This document shows positions 7,389 to 11,654 of a DNA stretch of 11,654 nucleotides, piece by piece (the first letter of the stretch is position 1; each line of letters begins with the position of its first letter). The notes beneath the pieces were generated by a model. It saw only the letters and a program-made list of their open reading frames with translations. It was not told the DNA's origin and ran no database searches. The stretch lies in contig UQZM01000060.1 in the NCBI GenBank assembly GCA_900545615.1, positions 1 to 11,654 of the forward strand, written 5' to 3'. The DNA is from an uncultured Collinsella sp. (lineage in GTDB: Bacteria > Actinomycetota > Coriobacteriia > Coriobacteriales > Coriobacteriaceae). A program made the position numbers and the translations under genes.

Positions 7389-7404
7389 ACGTGGATCATG
7401 AGGA

Positions 7405-7887
7405 TTACGAGAAGAGCTTGCTCGTGTCCTCAACAGGCGTGCTCGGAACGCGCCTGATCTCCAACTCCACCCCCAATTCCTGCAGCTCTTTAAACGCAGC
7501 GACATCCTCGTCGTTAACTGCGACGGAGGTGGCGACTTGGCGCTTTCCTTCCGACATGTGCATGTTGCCGATGTTTACCTTCTTTATAGGCACACCGCCC
7601 TTGACGAGCGTAAGCACGTCTTCCGGTGTTTCGGCCACGATGAAGATCTTCTGGCGCGGGCTCGCCTTGCCAATGACGTCGATGGTCTTCTGCAGGGAGA
7701 AGAAACGCGTAGCGACGCCGGTGGGAGCGGCCATCTTCATGAGGTTCTGGCGCATGGTGTTGGTCGACACGTCGTCGTTGGCGACGAGGATGAGGTTGGA
7801 GCCCAGAGTGGAGTTCCACTGGGTGGCAACCTGACCATGAACCAGTCGGTTATCGATGCGGGTAAGAAGAATGTTGGGTTCTGCCAT
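7405..7887 (-). CDS. agaV: PTS mannose/GalNAc-family EIIB component
   Basis: A 160-residue cytoplasmic phosphotransfer protein. The active site is LLTRIDNRLVHGQVATQW (7-24), with His17 the phosphoryl acceptor that receives phosphate from EIIA and passes it to the incoming sugar. KKVNIGNMHMSEGKRQV (102-118) and the following VNDEDVAAFKELQELGVELEIRRVPSTP are standard for the family. The ATG at 7885-7887 is preceded by AAAGGAAG about 9 bases upstream. It follows the YajC-like gene after 36 bp and precedes EIIC by 90 bp. The name agaV is used because the pathway genes point to N-acetylgalactosamine; agaB or a mannose-type name would be equally consistent with the protein alone. Confidence 0.92.
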   Translation of the reverse strand: MAEPNILLTRIDNRLVHGQVATQWNSTLGSNLILVANDDVSTNTMRQNLMKMAAPTGVATRFFSLQKTIDVIGKASPRQKIFIVAETPEDVLTLVKGGVPIKKVNIGNMHMSEGKRQVATSVAVNDEDVAAFKELQELGVELEIRRVPSTPVEDTSKLFS

Positions 7888-7923
7888 GTTGATCAGCTTC
7901 CTTTCGTTATTTGCTGACGACAG

Positions 7924-8205
7924 TTACTTGATCTCCTGAATCGCGTAACGCGAAACATCTACGACGGCTCCGGATCGGACTTTGATCTGGACCTTTTCGC
8001 CTTCGATGCCCTTAACGGTTCCGTAGATACCGCCGGCGAAAAGAACCTCCTGACCCGGCTTGAGCTCGGTGTGCAGCTCCTTGAAGTACTTCTGCTTCTT
8101 CTTCATGTTGATTTGCGACCAGATGGTGTAAATCAAGCCCATGATGACAAGCAGGCCCAAAAGAGCGACCGAAGAGCTCAAGACGCTGGCTCCGAAATCG
8201 GCCAT
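7924..8205 (-). CDS. YajC-like small membrane protein in the PTS operon
   Basis: A 93-residue protein of the YajC family, classically an accessory of the SecDF-YajC part of the protein-export machinery. It has one N-terminal transmembrane helix (about 8-29), a basic linker (NMKKKQKYFKEL, 33-44) and the compact YajC domain with LKPGQEVLFAGGIYGTVKGI (48-67) and a terminal SRYAIQEI. Its ATG (8203-8205) shares one base with the EIIA stop (TAATG), so translation is coupled to EIIA, and it precedes EIIB by 36 bp. It lies with the phosphotransferase genes rather than with secD/secF. From memory, some streptococcal mannose-family PTS loci, including the hyaluronan-associated one, also carry a yajC-like gene, which suggests a PTS-dedicated paralogue. 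Its role there is not established. Confidence 0.88.
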   Translation of the reverse strand: MADFGASVLSSSVALLGLLVIMGLIYTIWSQINMKKKQKYFKELHTELKPGQEVLFAGGIYGTVKGIEGEKVQIKVRSGAVVDVSRYAIQEIK

Positions 8206-8648
8206 TAGATGCCGTCCTCGTCGCCGAAGATATCCTCTTCGTCGGAGCCGGCAACGGATGCGACCGTCTGGGCGGTGACGCCCGTCTGGCCAACGGTCAC
8301 GGCCTGCTCGCCAAGCTCGGCGAGCGTGGCATTGCCGCGGAGGAACAGAAGCTCAATAACCATGGGGAGGTTAGTGCCAGTCAGAACCTCGACGTTGTCG
8401 ACATCCTGGGCAATCATCATCGACTGGTTGAACGGGGTGCCGCCAAGCAGGTCGGTAAAGACGAGCACGCCATCGCACTCCTCGCGCATGGCGGTAATAG
8501 CGGCGCGGAGATCCTCACCGTAGGATGCGGCCTGGTCGCCCTCAAAAGGAACGACGGTAAAAGCAGGCTGGTCGCCGGCAACCATAGCGATAGCGCTTGC
8601 AAGGCCGGGTGCGAACTGTCCATGACCGGTAAGAATAAAGCCAACCAT
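8205..8648 (-). CDS. agaF: PTS mannose/GalNAc-family EIIA component
   Basis: A 147-residue cytoplasmic protein that takes phosphate from HPr and passes it to EIIB. The phosphoryl acceptor is His9 in ILTGHGQFA (5-13), and FTDLLGGTPFN (64-74) and LTGTNLPM (89-96) are the conserved EIIA-Man active-site segments. The C-terminus ends in an acidic stretch (GSDEEDIFGDEDGI, 134-147). The ATG at 8646-8648 has GGAAGGG about 8 bases upstream. It is first in the operon; its stop overlaps the YajC-like start by one base. The protein is a stand-alone EIIA, as in Aga-type systems, rather than an EIIAB fusion like ManX. Confidence 0.92.
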   Translation of the reverse strand: MVGFILTGHGQFAPGLASAIAMVAGDQPAFTVVPFEGDQAASYGEDLRAAITAMREECDGVLVFTDLLGGTPFNQSMMIAQDVDNVEVLTGTNLPMVIELLFLRGNATLAELGEQAVTVGQTGVTAQTVASVAGSDEEDIFGDEDGI

Positions 8649-8658
8649 TCAAATTTCC

Positions 8659-8701
8659 CTTCCGAAGGTGTGTACGATCTGAGTCCGATGATTTTCGGAA
8701 G
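8659..8701 (-). promoter_or_regulatory. Leader hairpin that can mask the EIIA ribosome site
   Basis: TTCGGAAG (8694-8701, plus strand) is a perfect inverted repeat of CTTCCGAA (8659-8666), separated by 27 bases. In PTS mRNA the downstream arm includes the GGAAG of the EIIA ribosome-binding site, so pairing would hide it. Confidence 0.4.
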
Positions 8702-8764
8702 CCAGCGGGCACTCGCCCTTAAAGCTTCTTAGAAAGCGTTCTTTGAAGACCAGTGGTTTCTAAA

Positions 8765-8778
8765 CTGGTAGTAACCAC
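8765..8778. promoter_or_regulatory. Putative GntR/HutC operator of the PTS operon
   Basis: CTGGTAGTAACCAC carries the TGGT-N4-ACCA core identical to the agaS site at 4473-4484. It falls roughly +10 to +23 relative to the predicted PTS transcription start, a position suited to blocking transcription. An extra ACCAGTGGT element at 8749-8757 forms a wider inverted repeat, ACCAGT/ACTGGT, with it. Confidence 0.7.
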
Positions 8779-8794
8779 GTGACGTGTTGTTGTC

Positions 8795-8803
8795 ACTATA
8801 TCA
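8795..8803 (-). promoter_or_regulatory. PTS operon promoter, extended -10
   Basis: TGATATAGT on the minus strand is an extended -10 element (TGN plus TATAGT, five of six matches). No recognisable -35 box is present, which extended -10 promoters tolerate. It predicts a leader of about 140 bases ahead of EIIA, containing the operator and the ribosome-site hairpin. Confidence 0.5.
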
Positions 8804-8835
8804 CCCCAGAAGAGGTCGCTTTCGTTGATTCATAC

Positions 8836-9103
8836 GGTAAAACGTTTTTGCACCGCTCACGGTGATAAATCGACCGTTTACCGGTCGTTAACACTTCTAC
8901 CTGCGGTTTTGAAACCGTTTCGAAATGCTTTGGCAAAAAATCGGATCTTTTCCTGTGTCTAAACAACGCAGGGCGGCTAAAAATAGCGTGTAGAAAAATT
9001 GCAGGTCATTGTGAAGATATGTGAATTGGTCTTTTTGACTTAATACCAGTTAGAACCAGTTTTGAGATTATCGGTGAACGGTAGTTTTCGACCGTTCACC
9101 GGT
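8836..9103. repeat. Cluster of CGGT/ACCG palindromes
   Basis: Five inverted repeats occur within 270 bp. They are an AAAACGTTTT-centred element (8836-8854, GGT...ACC flanks), CACCG-CTCA-CGGTG (8851-8864), CGACCG-TTTAC-CGGTCG (8871-8887), CGGTTT-TG-AAACCG (8904-8917), and an 11-bp-arm repeat CGGTGAACGGT/ACCGTTCACCG (9072-9082 with 9091-9101). The third and fifth share the 16-mer TCGACCGTTYACCGGT (8870-8885 and 9088-9103), differing at one base. These look like binding sites for a factor other than the GntR protein. Confidence 0.6.
9045..9061. promoter_or_regulatory. Phased ACCAGTT direct repeat
   Basis: ACCAGTT occurs at 9045-9051 and 9055-9061, a 10-bp period. Each copy matches one arm of the GntR operators, but they are head-to-tail. 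It could be an auxiliary upstream site for the same repressor, about 270 bp from the main PTS operator. Confidence 0.35.
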
Positions 9104-9240
9104 TACTTGCAATCGTTTGCAGTTGTTTTCCCAGATGAATTAGGGGAACCCGATGGAGCGCTTGCGCAATCACGGGAACGATCACGGGAAGTTTTGGCAT
9201 TTGTCCTCATCCCCCACGCGCCAAACTCCAGCATCCAAAA

Positions 9241-9255
9241 TGAGCTAATAGCTCA
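9241..9255. repeat. 15-bp palindrome
   Basis: TGAGCTA-A-TAGCTCA is a perfect inverted repeat with a single central base, about 80 bp before the DUF2975-like promoter. No T-run follows it, so it is more likely a protein site than a terminator; it may be chance. Confidence 0.3.
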
Positions 9256-9298
9256 CGCTAATCGTTTTCAATCATTACTTACTCATTATCCGTAATTA

Positions 9299-9340
9299 TT
9301 TATCGTTTATCGTTAATTCTGATATGATACAAGTATCATA
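9299..9340 (+). promoter_or_regulatory. Promoter and 18-bp palindromic operator of the DUF2975-Xre unit
   Basis: TGATATGAT (9320-9328) is an extended -10 element with TATGAT matching five of six consensus bases. The -35 position is a poor TTATCG within a tandem TTTATCG repeat (9299-9312). TATGATACAAGTATCATA (9323-9340) is a perfect inverted repeat with 8-bp arms that begins at the -10 box, so any protein bound there would block initiation. The downstream Xre-type regulator is the obvious candidate. Confidence 0.6.
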
Positions 9341-9362
9341 CAAAACGCCGATTGGAGGGGTT

Positions 9363-10001
9363 ATGGTCCATCGAAGCGCATCTATATCGAATGAAACCAT
9401 CAGCCGCGAACAGACGATAGCCAAACTGAGGAAGCTCGCTCGCATCTGCAAATGGGCCACGATCTGCATTACCACCGCGCTCGCTCTGGGACTTCTCGCA
9501 GTCATTGCGATTGACCTTCTACTCGTATTGCCTAGCCTCTCCCAAGGGTCGTGTCTCCAATCCGTAGAACTTCAAGGCGGCGAAGGGCCATGCCTTGCTA
9601 TCGTCGGTACCGATGCGCAGGCCCCACTTATGCTCGTCGCACACGATGGTCACACTGCCATAGGGAGCCTCTTGATGACATGCCTTGCGCTTACCATCGC
9701 GCTAAGCGTGCGCAGGCTTTTCTTCAACATTGAAAAGGAAGGCAGGCCCTTTGACCTTGAATGTAACCACACACTTCGTCGAGTAGGACATTTATTCCTT
9801 ATCGGCGGCGTTGCCGTGAGGCTTCTTGGTGCCGTAATCACGGGAATGATACTCTCAGGATTTGGTGGCAGCTTTACGGATGCGTTCGTCGGCCAGTTAT
9901 TCGAGCCCTCTATGCTCTTTGCAGGCCTGATTATTTGCCTGATTGCCAGCATCTTCCGCTACGGGTATATCCTGCAAAAACAAGATGACGAGTTGCTCTA
10001 G
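9363..10001 (+). CDS. DUF2975-like four-helix membrane protein
   Basis: A 212-residue membrane protein that I assign to the DUF2975 type; no biochemical function is known for this group. Four hydrophobic segments are visible at about 31-56, 99-118, 143-164 and 184-204. RRLFFNIEKEGRPFDLECNHTLRRVGHLFL (117-146), with its F-x-N-x-x-x-G-x-P-F run, is the recognisable part. The loop between helices 1 and 2 (57-98) is probably outside the cell and has two cysteines (64, 77) that could pair. The ATG at 9363 is preceded by GGAGGGG; an upstream ATG at 9324 lies inside the promoter palindrome and is unlikely. The stop is 9 bp before the Xre-type gene, so the two form an operon, an arrangement common for DUF2975/YozG-type pairs. 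Confidence 0.75.
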   Translation: MVHRSASISNETISREQTIAKLRKLARICKWATICITTALALGLLAVIAIDLLLVLPSLSQGSCLQSVELQGGEGPCLAIVGTDAQAPLMLVAHDGHTAIGSLLMTCLALTIALSVRRLFFNIEKEGRPFDLECNHTLRRVGHLFLIGGVAVRLLGAVITGMILSGFGGSFTDAFVGQLFEPSMLFAGLIICLIASIFRYGYILQKQDDELL

Positions 10002-10010
10002 GGGGAATCC

Positions 10011-10250
10011 ATGATTATTCTGCGGCTTGACCGCATGCTCGCCGAACGCAAGATCTCATCCAAAGAGCTTGCGGAACGTGTGGGCATCTCCCAGGTCAAT
10101 ATGTCACGCATTAAGACGGGCAAGGTTTCTACCATACGTTTTTCAACTCTTGACGCGATATGCCGTGCACTCGACTGCCAACCAGGCGATGTACTGGAAT
10201 ATATATCCGACGATGAAGCCGATAGCCTTTTTGGGCTTAAAGATGAATAG
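10011..10250 (+). CDS. Xre-family small regulator, YozG-like
   Basis: A 79-residue protein that is almost entirely a Cro/C1-type helix-turn-helix. Recognisable elements are LDRMLAERKISSKELAERVGIS (6-27), the recognition region QVNMSRIKTGKV (28-39) and FSTLDAICRALDCQPGDVLEYI (44-65), the standard YozG-like ending. It should bind DNA as a dimer and most likely controls its own two-gene unit through the palindrome at 9323-9340. The start at 10011 follows the GGGGG that overlaps the previous stop; the 9-bp gap suggests coupled translation. In such pairs the membrane protein is often supposed to modulate the regulator, but this is not proven. Confidence 0.85.
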   Translation: MIILRLDRMLAERKISSKELAERVGISQVNMSRIKTGKVSTIRFSTLDAICRALDCQPGDVLEYISDDEADSLFGLKDE

Positions 10251-10286
10251 CCATAATTAAGCTGCCAATCTGCCCTCAACGCAAAT

Positions 10287-10319
10287 AGCCCGCCAGAACG
10301 TTGTCCGTTCTAGCGGGCT
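10287..10319. terminator. Hairpin between convergent genes, weak terminator
   Basis: A 14-position stem (10287-10300 with 10306-10319), with one mismatch (a wobble in minus-strand RNA) and a 5-base loop, lies between the Xre gene and the convergent SurA-like gene. Neither side has a proper T-run (CTTAATC on plus, CTATTTG on minus). It is probably a shared terminator of modest strength, slightly better for the minus strand. Confidence 0.55.
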
Positions 10320-10361
10320 TAATCAGATGGATCGGTTAGCGCGCAGTAGTGCAGGCAAACC

Positions 10362-11447
10362 TTACGCAAACAGGCCGTAGATGCTGATGTTGGCCTTGGC
10401 GTAGAGGCCGTTAGCATACTCGGTCCACTTGGAGCTGGCGCTCGAAGCCTGCGAGGAATACTGCTGATAAGCAGTGTAGTAGGCGGTCATGGCCTGCTTA
10501 TAGGTAGCGCTATCGACCGTAAAGGCATCATCGGCAAAGGCCTTGGCATAGGTGCTATCGGCGTCCTTCCAGGTGCCCTTTGAGCTATCCCACTCGTCAC
10601 CGGCAAGGTTGATGATGTAGTCGGCGTAGTCCTTGCTCGCGGTCTCCTCGTTGCCGTCAGCAGGCTCGGTCGGGGCGGTCGGCATGCTTGCGGAGCTATC
10701 GCCCACCTTCTTCTTGTAGAGCTTCTGCAGCGTCGCGGACTGGCGGACGATCTGCTTGGCCTGGTCCTTGGACACGCCGTACTGCGTGGCCATGGTCTTG
10801 TAGTCGGAGGTGCCGATGGAATCCTCGGCATACTGCTTCATTTCCTTGGAAGAGACGGTAATGCCCTCGTCCTCGGCAGCGTCCAGCAGAATCTGGTTGC
10901 GCACGTAGGACAGGATAACGTCGGCAGACGGAGCGGTGTAGTTGCCGTCGTCGTCCTTGACGGTGTCGAGGCTGTACTGACTCTCGATGGCCTCACGCGC
11001 GGTGATGTCGCTCTTCTTGCCGTTGTAGCTATAGCTCGCCACGGTCGAATCGAGCTGGTCCTCGGACAGGGTCGCCGAGCCGACGCCCTTGCCGCCAAAA
11101 CCACCGTTGCCGATAAAGAAGCCGACCACGGCAGCGATCACGATGGCGACCACAAAGGCGACAATCATCGTCTTCTTGTGCTTACAAGCGTGGTCGTCCA
11201 CGTCGGAGTCGTCGTCCTCGTCCTGCTCCTGGGGCATGAGGTTCTCGTCGGCGGCGTCCGCGGCAATCTTTGCCTCCAGACGGGCGTCCTCCTCCTCGGC
11301 CGTCGTACCGGCAGCAATGTGCTCGGCAGACGTACCGGCGACCAGATCGATCTTCTCGTCCTCGTCACCGTCGGGGCCTTCGCCGCGCTCGATGATCTGG
11401 ATGCCGTCGATCTCGTCCTTCTCGTCCTTCTTTTGAATCAGACCCAT
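10362..11447 (-). CDS. Membrane-anchored SurA-N-like extracytoplasmic chaperone domain protein
   Basis: A 361-residue single-pass membrane protein. Residues 1-90 are a strongly acidic, low-complexity cytoplasmic region (QEQDEDDDSDVDD at 73-85) ending in KHKK just before the transmembrane helix (about 93-115). After a glycine-rich linker, residues 125-250 resemble the SurA/PrsA N-terminal chaperone fold. Signs are a YNGKKSDITAREAIE start, SADVILSYVRNQILLDAAEDEGITVSSKEMKQYAED (174-209), and the GVSKDQAKQIVRQSATLQKLYKKK helix. No parvulin-type isomerase domain follows; the C-terminal 110 residues are polar and rich in Ser, Ala and Tyr. A role in folding or holding secreted proteins is an inference from the fold. 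The ATG at 11445-11447 has AAGGAG 8 bases upstream. It appears to be transcribed alone. Confidence 0.7.
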   Translation of the reverse strand: MGLIQKKDEKDEIDGIQIIERGEGPDGDEDEKIDLVAGTSAEHIAAGTTAEEEDARLEAKIAADAADENLMPQEQDEDDDSDVDDHACKHKKTMIVAFVVAIVIAAVVGFFIGNGGFGGKGVGSATLSEDQLDSTVASYSYNGKKSDITAREAIESQYSLDTVKDDDGNYTAPSADVILSYVRNQILLDAAEDEGITVSSKEMKQYAEDSIGTSDYKTMATQYGVSKDQAKQIVRQSATLQKLYKKKVGDSSASMPTAPTEPADGNEETASKDYADYIINLAGDEWDSSKGTWKDADSTYAKAFADDAFTVDSATYKQAMTAYYTAYQQYSSQASSASSKWTEYANGLYAKANISIYGLFA

Positions 11448-11485
11448 ATCAGTTACTCCTTGTTAGGAAACATAGTCCGCAATAG

Positions 11486-11514
11486 AATACGCCCGACAGA
11501 GCGCCGGGCGTATT
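11486..11514 (-). terminator. Hairpin after the LeuB-like gene
   Basis: A perfect 10-bp inverted repeat, AATACGCCCG/CGGGCGTATT, with a 9-base loop lies 60 bp after the stop of the minus-strand gene at the right edge and 39 bp before the SurA-like start. The following T content is low (TATTCTATT), so termination may be partial. Confidence 0.55.
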
Positions 11515-11573
11515 GATTCTCAGGTTATACGCAAACACTTAAGTACTATTTAGGCGTTTGCAGCGTGCATACC

Positions 11574-11654
11574 TTAGGCCAGGTGCGCGATAACGGCATC
11601 GGCAAAGGCCTGCGTGCCCACAGCGCCCTCAACGGAGCCGGTCTGGGCACGACG
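11574..11654 (-). CDS. leuB: LeuB-like isopropylmalate/isocitrate dehydrogenase, C-terminal end
   Basis: The last 26 codons and the TAA stop of a gene entering from the right. The peptide includes GAVGTQAFADAVIAHLA, which resembles the C-terminus of beta-decarboxylating dehydrogenases; from memory, the end of Thermus isopropylmalate dehydrogenase (GTEAFTATVLRHLA) aligns well. That points to LeuB in leucine biosynthesis, though isocitrate or tartrate dehydrogenase relatives cannot be excluded from so short a piece. Confidence 0.5.
   Translation of the reverse strand, partial: RRAQTGSVEGAVGTQAFADAVIAHLA

Larger units (their letters stand above)
8649..9362. other. 714-bp gene-free regulatory region
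   Basis: This is the divergent intergenic region between the PTS operon and the DUF2975-like unit. It holds a leader hairpin, the PTS promoter and GntR operator (8659-8803), a run of CGGT/ACCG palindromes (8836-9103), a phased ACCAGTT pair (9045-9061), a 15-bp palindrome (9241-9255) and the DUF2975-like promoter (9299-9340). It is visibly more AT-rich than the flanking genes. The one plus-strand frame (9062-9295) starts at TTG within a palindrome and has no family likeness, so I call no gene here. Confidence 0.7.

Noticed and set aside
8904..8920. Possible catabolite-response element (cre) around TGAAACCGTTTCGA
   Set aside because: It misses two of the defined positions of the cre consensus, including one base of the terminal CA, and CcpA-type control is not established for this group; treated as part of the CGGT/ACCG cluster.
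9169..9192. 12-bp near-tandem repeat ATCACGGGAA(C/G)(G/T)
   Set aside because: Only two copies, with no inverted symmetry and no promoter nearby; too little to call a site or a satellite.
9062..9295. 77-codon plus-strand frame in the 714-bp intergenic region
   Set aside because: It starts with TTG inside a palindromic element, has no ribosome site and resembles no known family.
1..11654. CRISPR arrays, insertion sequences, tRNA or rRNA genes, phage or defence genes
   Set aside because: No regularly spaced repeats, transposase motifs, cloverleaf-like sequences or defence-type proteins were seen on either strand.

Overview
The window reads as chromosomal DNA of a high-GC gut actinobacterium of the Coriobacteriia, most like Collinsella. 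This rests on protein style (mannose-family PTS, LacC/LacX-type and AgaS-type proteins), moderately high GC and strong GC bias at third codon positions, which produces very long antisense open frames. The organism call is an inference.

Most of the window (about 1-8800, minus strand) is an amino-sugar uptake and breakdown locus. Transcribed right to left, it holds a mannose/N-acetylgalactosamine-family PTS (EIIA, a YajC-like small membrane protein, EIIB, EIIC, EIID) ending at a strong terminator; a GntR/HutC-type repressor; an AgaS-type SIS-domain deaminase/isomerase ending at a second strong terminator; an N-acetylhexosamine-6-phosphate deacetylase (NagA/AgaA type); and, beyond a plus-strand flavodoxin-like gene, a LacX-type aldose-1-epimerase-like protein and the start of a LacC-type tagatose-6-phosphate kinase that runs off the left edge. 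These make a coherent route: PTS uptake of GalNAc as its 6-phosphate, deacetylation to GalN-6-P, deamination/isomerisation to tagatose-6-P, and phosphorylation to tagatose-1,6-bisphosphate. The aldolase, HPr and Enzyme I are not in the window. TGGT-N4-ACCA operators sit at the PTS and agaS promoters, with a weaker match in front of gntR, so the GntR protein is the likely local repressor.

Region 8649-9362 is a 714-bp gene-free stretch between the divergent PTS operon and a plus-strand two-gene unit. It carries the PTS promoter and operator and a cluster of CGGT/ACCG palindromes that the GntR sites do not explain. The plus-strand unit (9363-10250) is a four-helix DUF2975-like membrane protein with a small Xre/YozG-type regulator, behind a promoter overlapping an 18-bp palindrome.

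The right end (minus strand) holds a single-pass membrane protein with a SurA-N-like extracytoplasmic chaperone region and the last 26 codons of a LeuB-like dehydrogenase. The least ordinary items are the YajC-like gene inside the PTS operon, an enlarged EIID loop with an internal DxDGNA duplication, and the CGGT/ACCG palindrome cluster.
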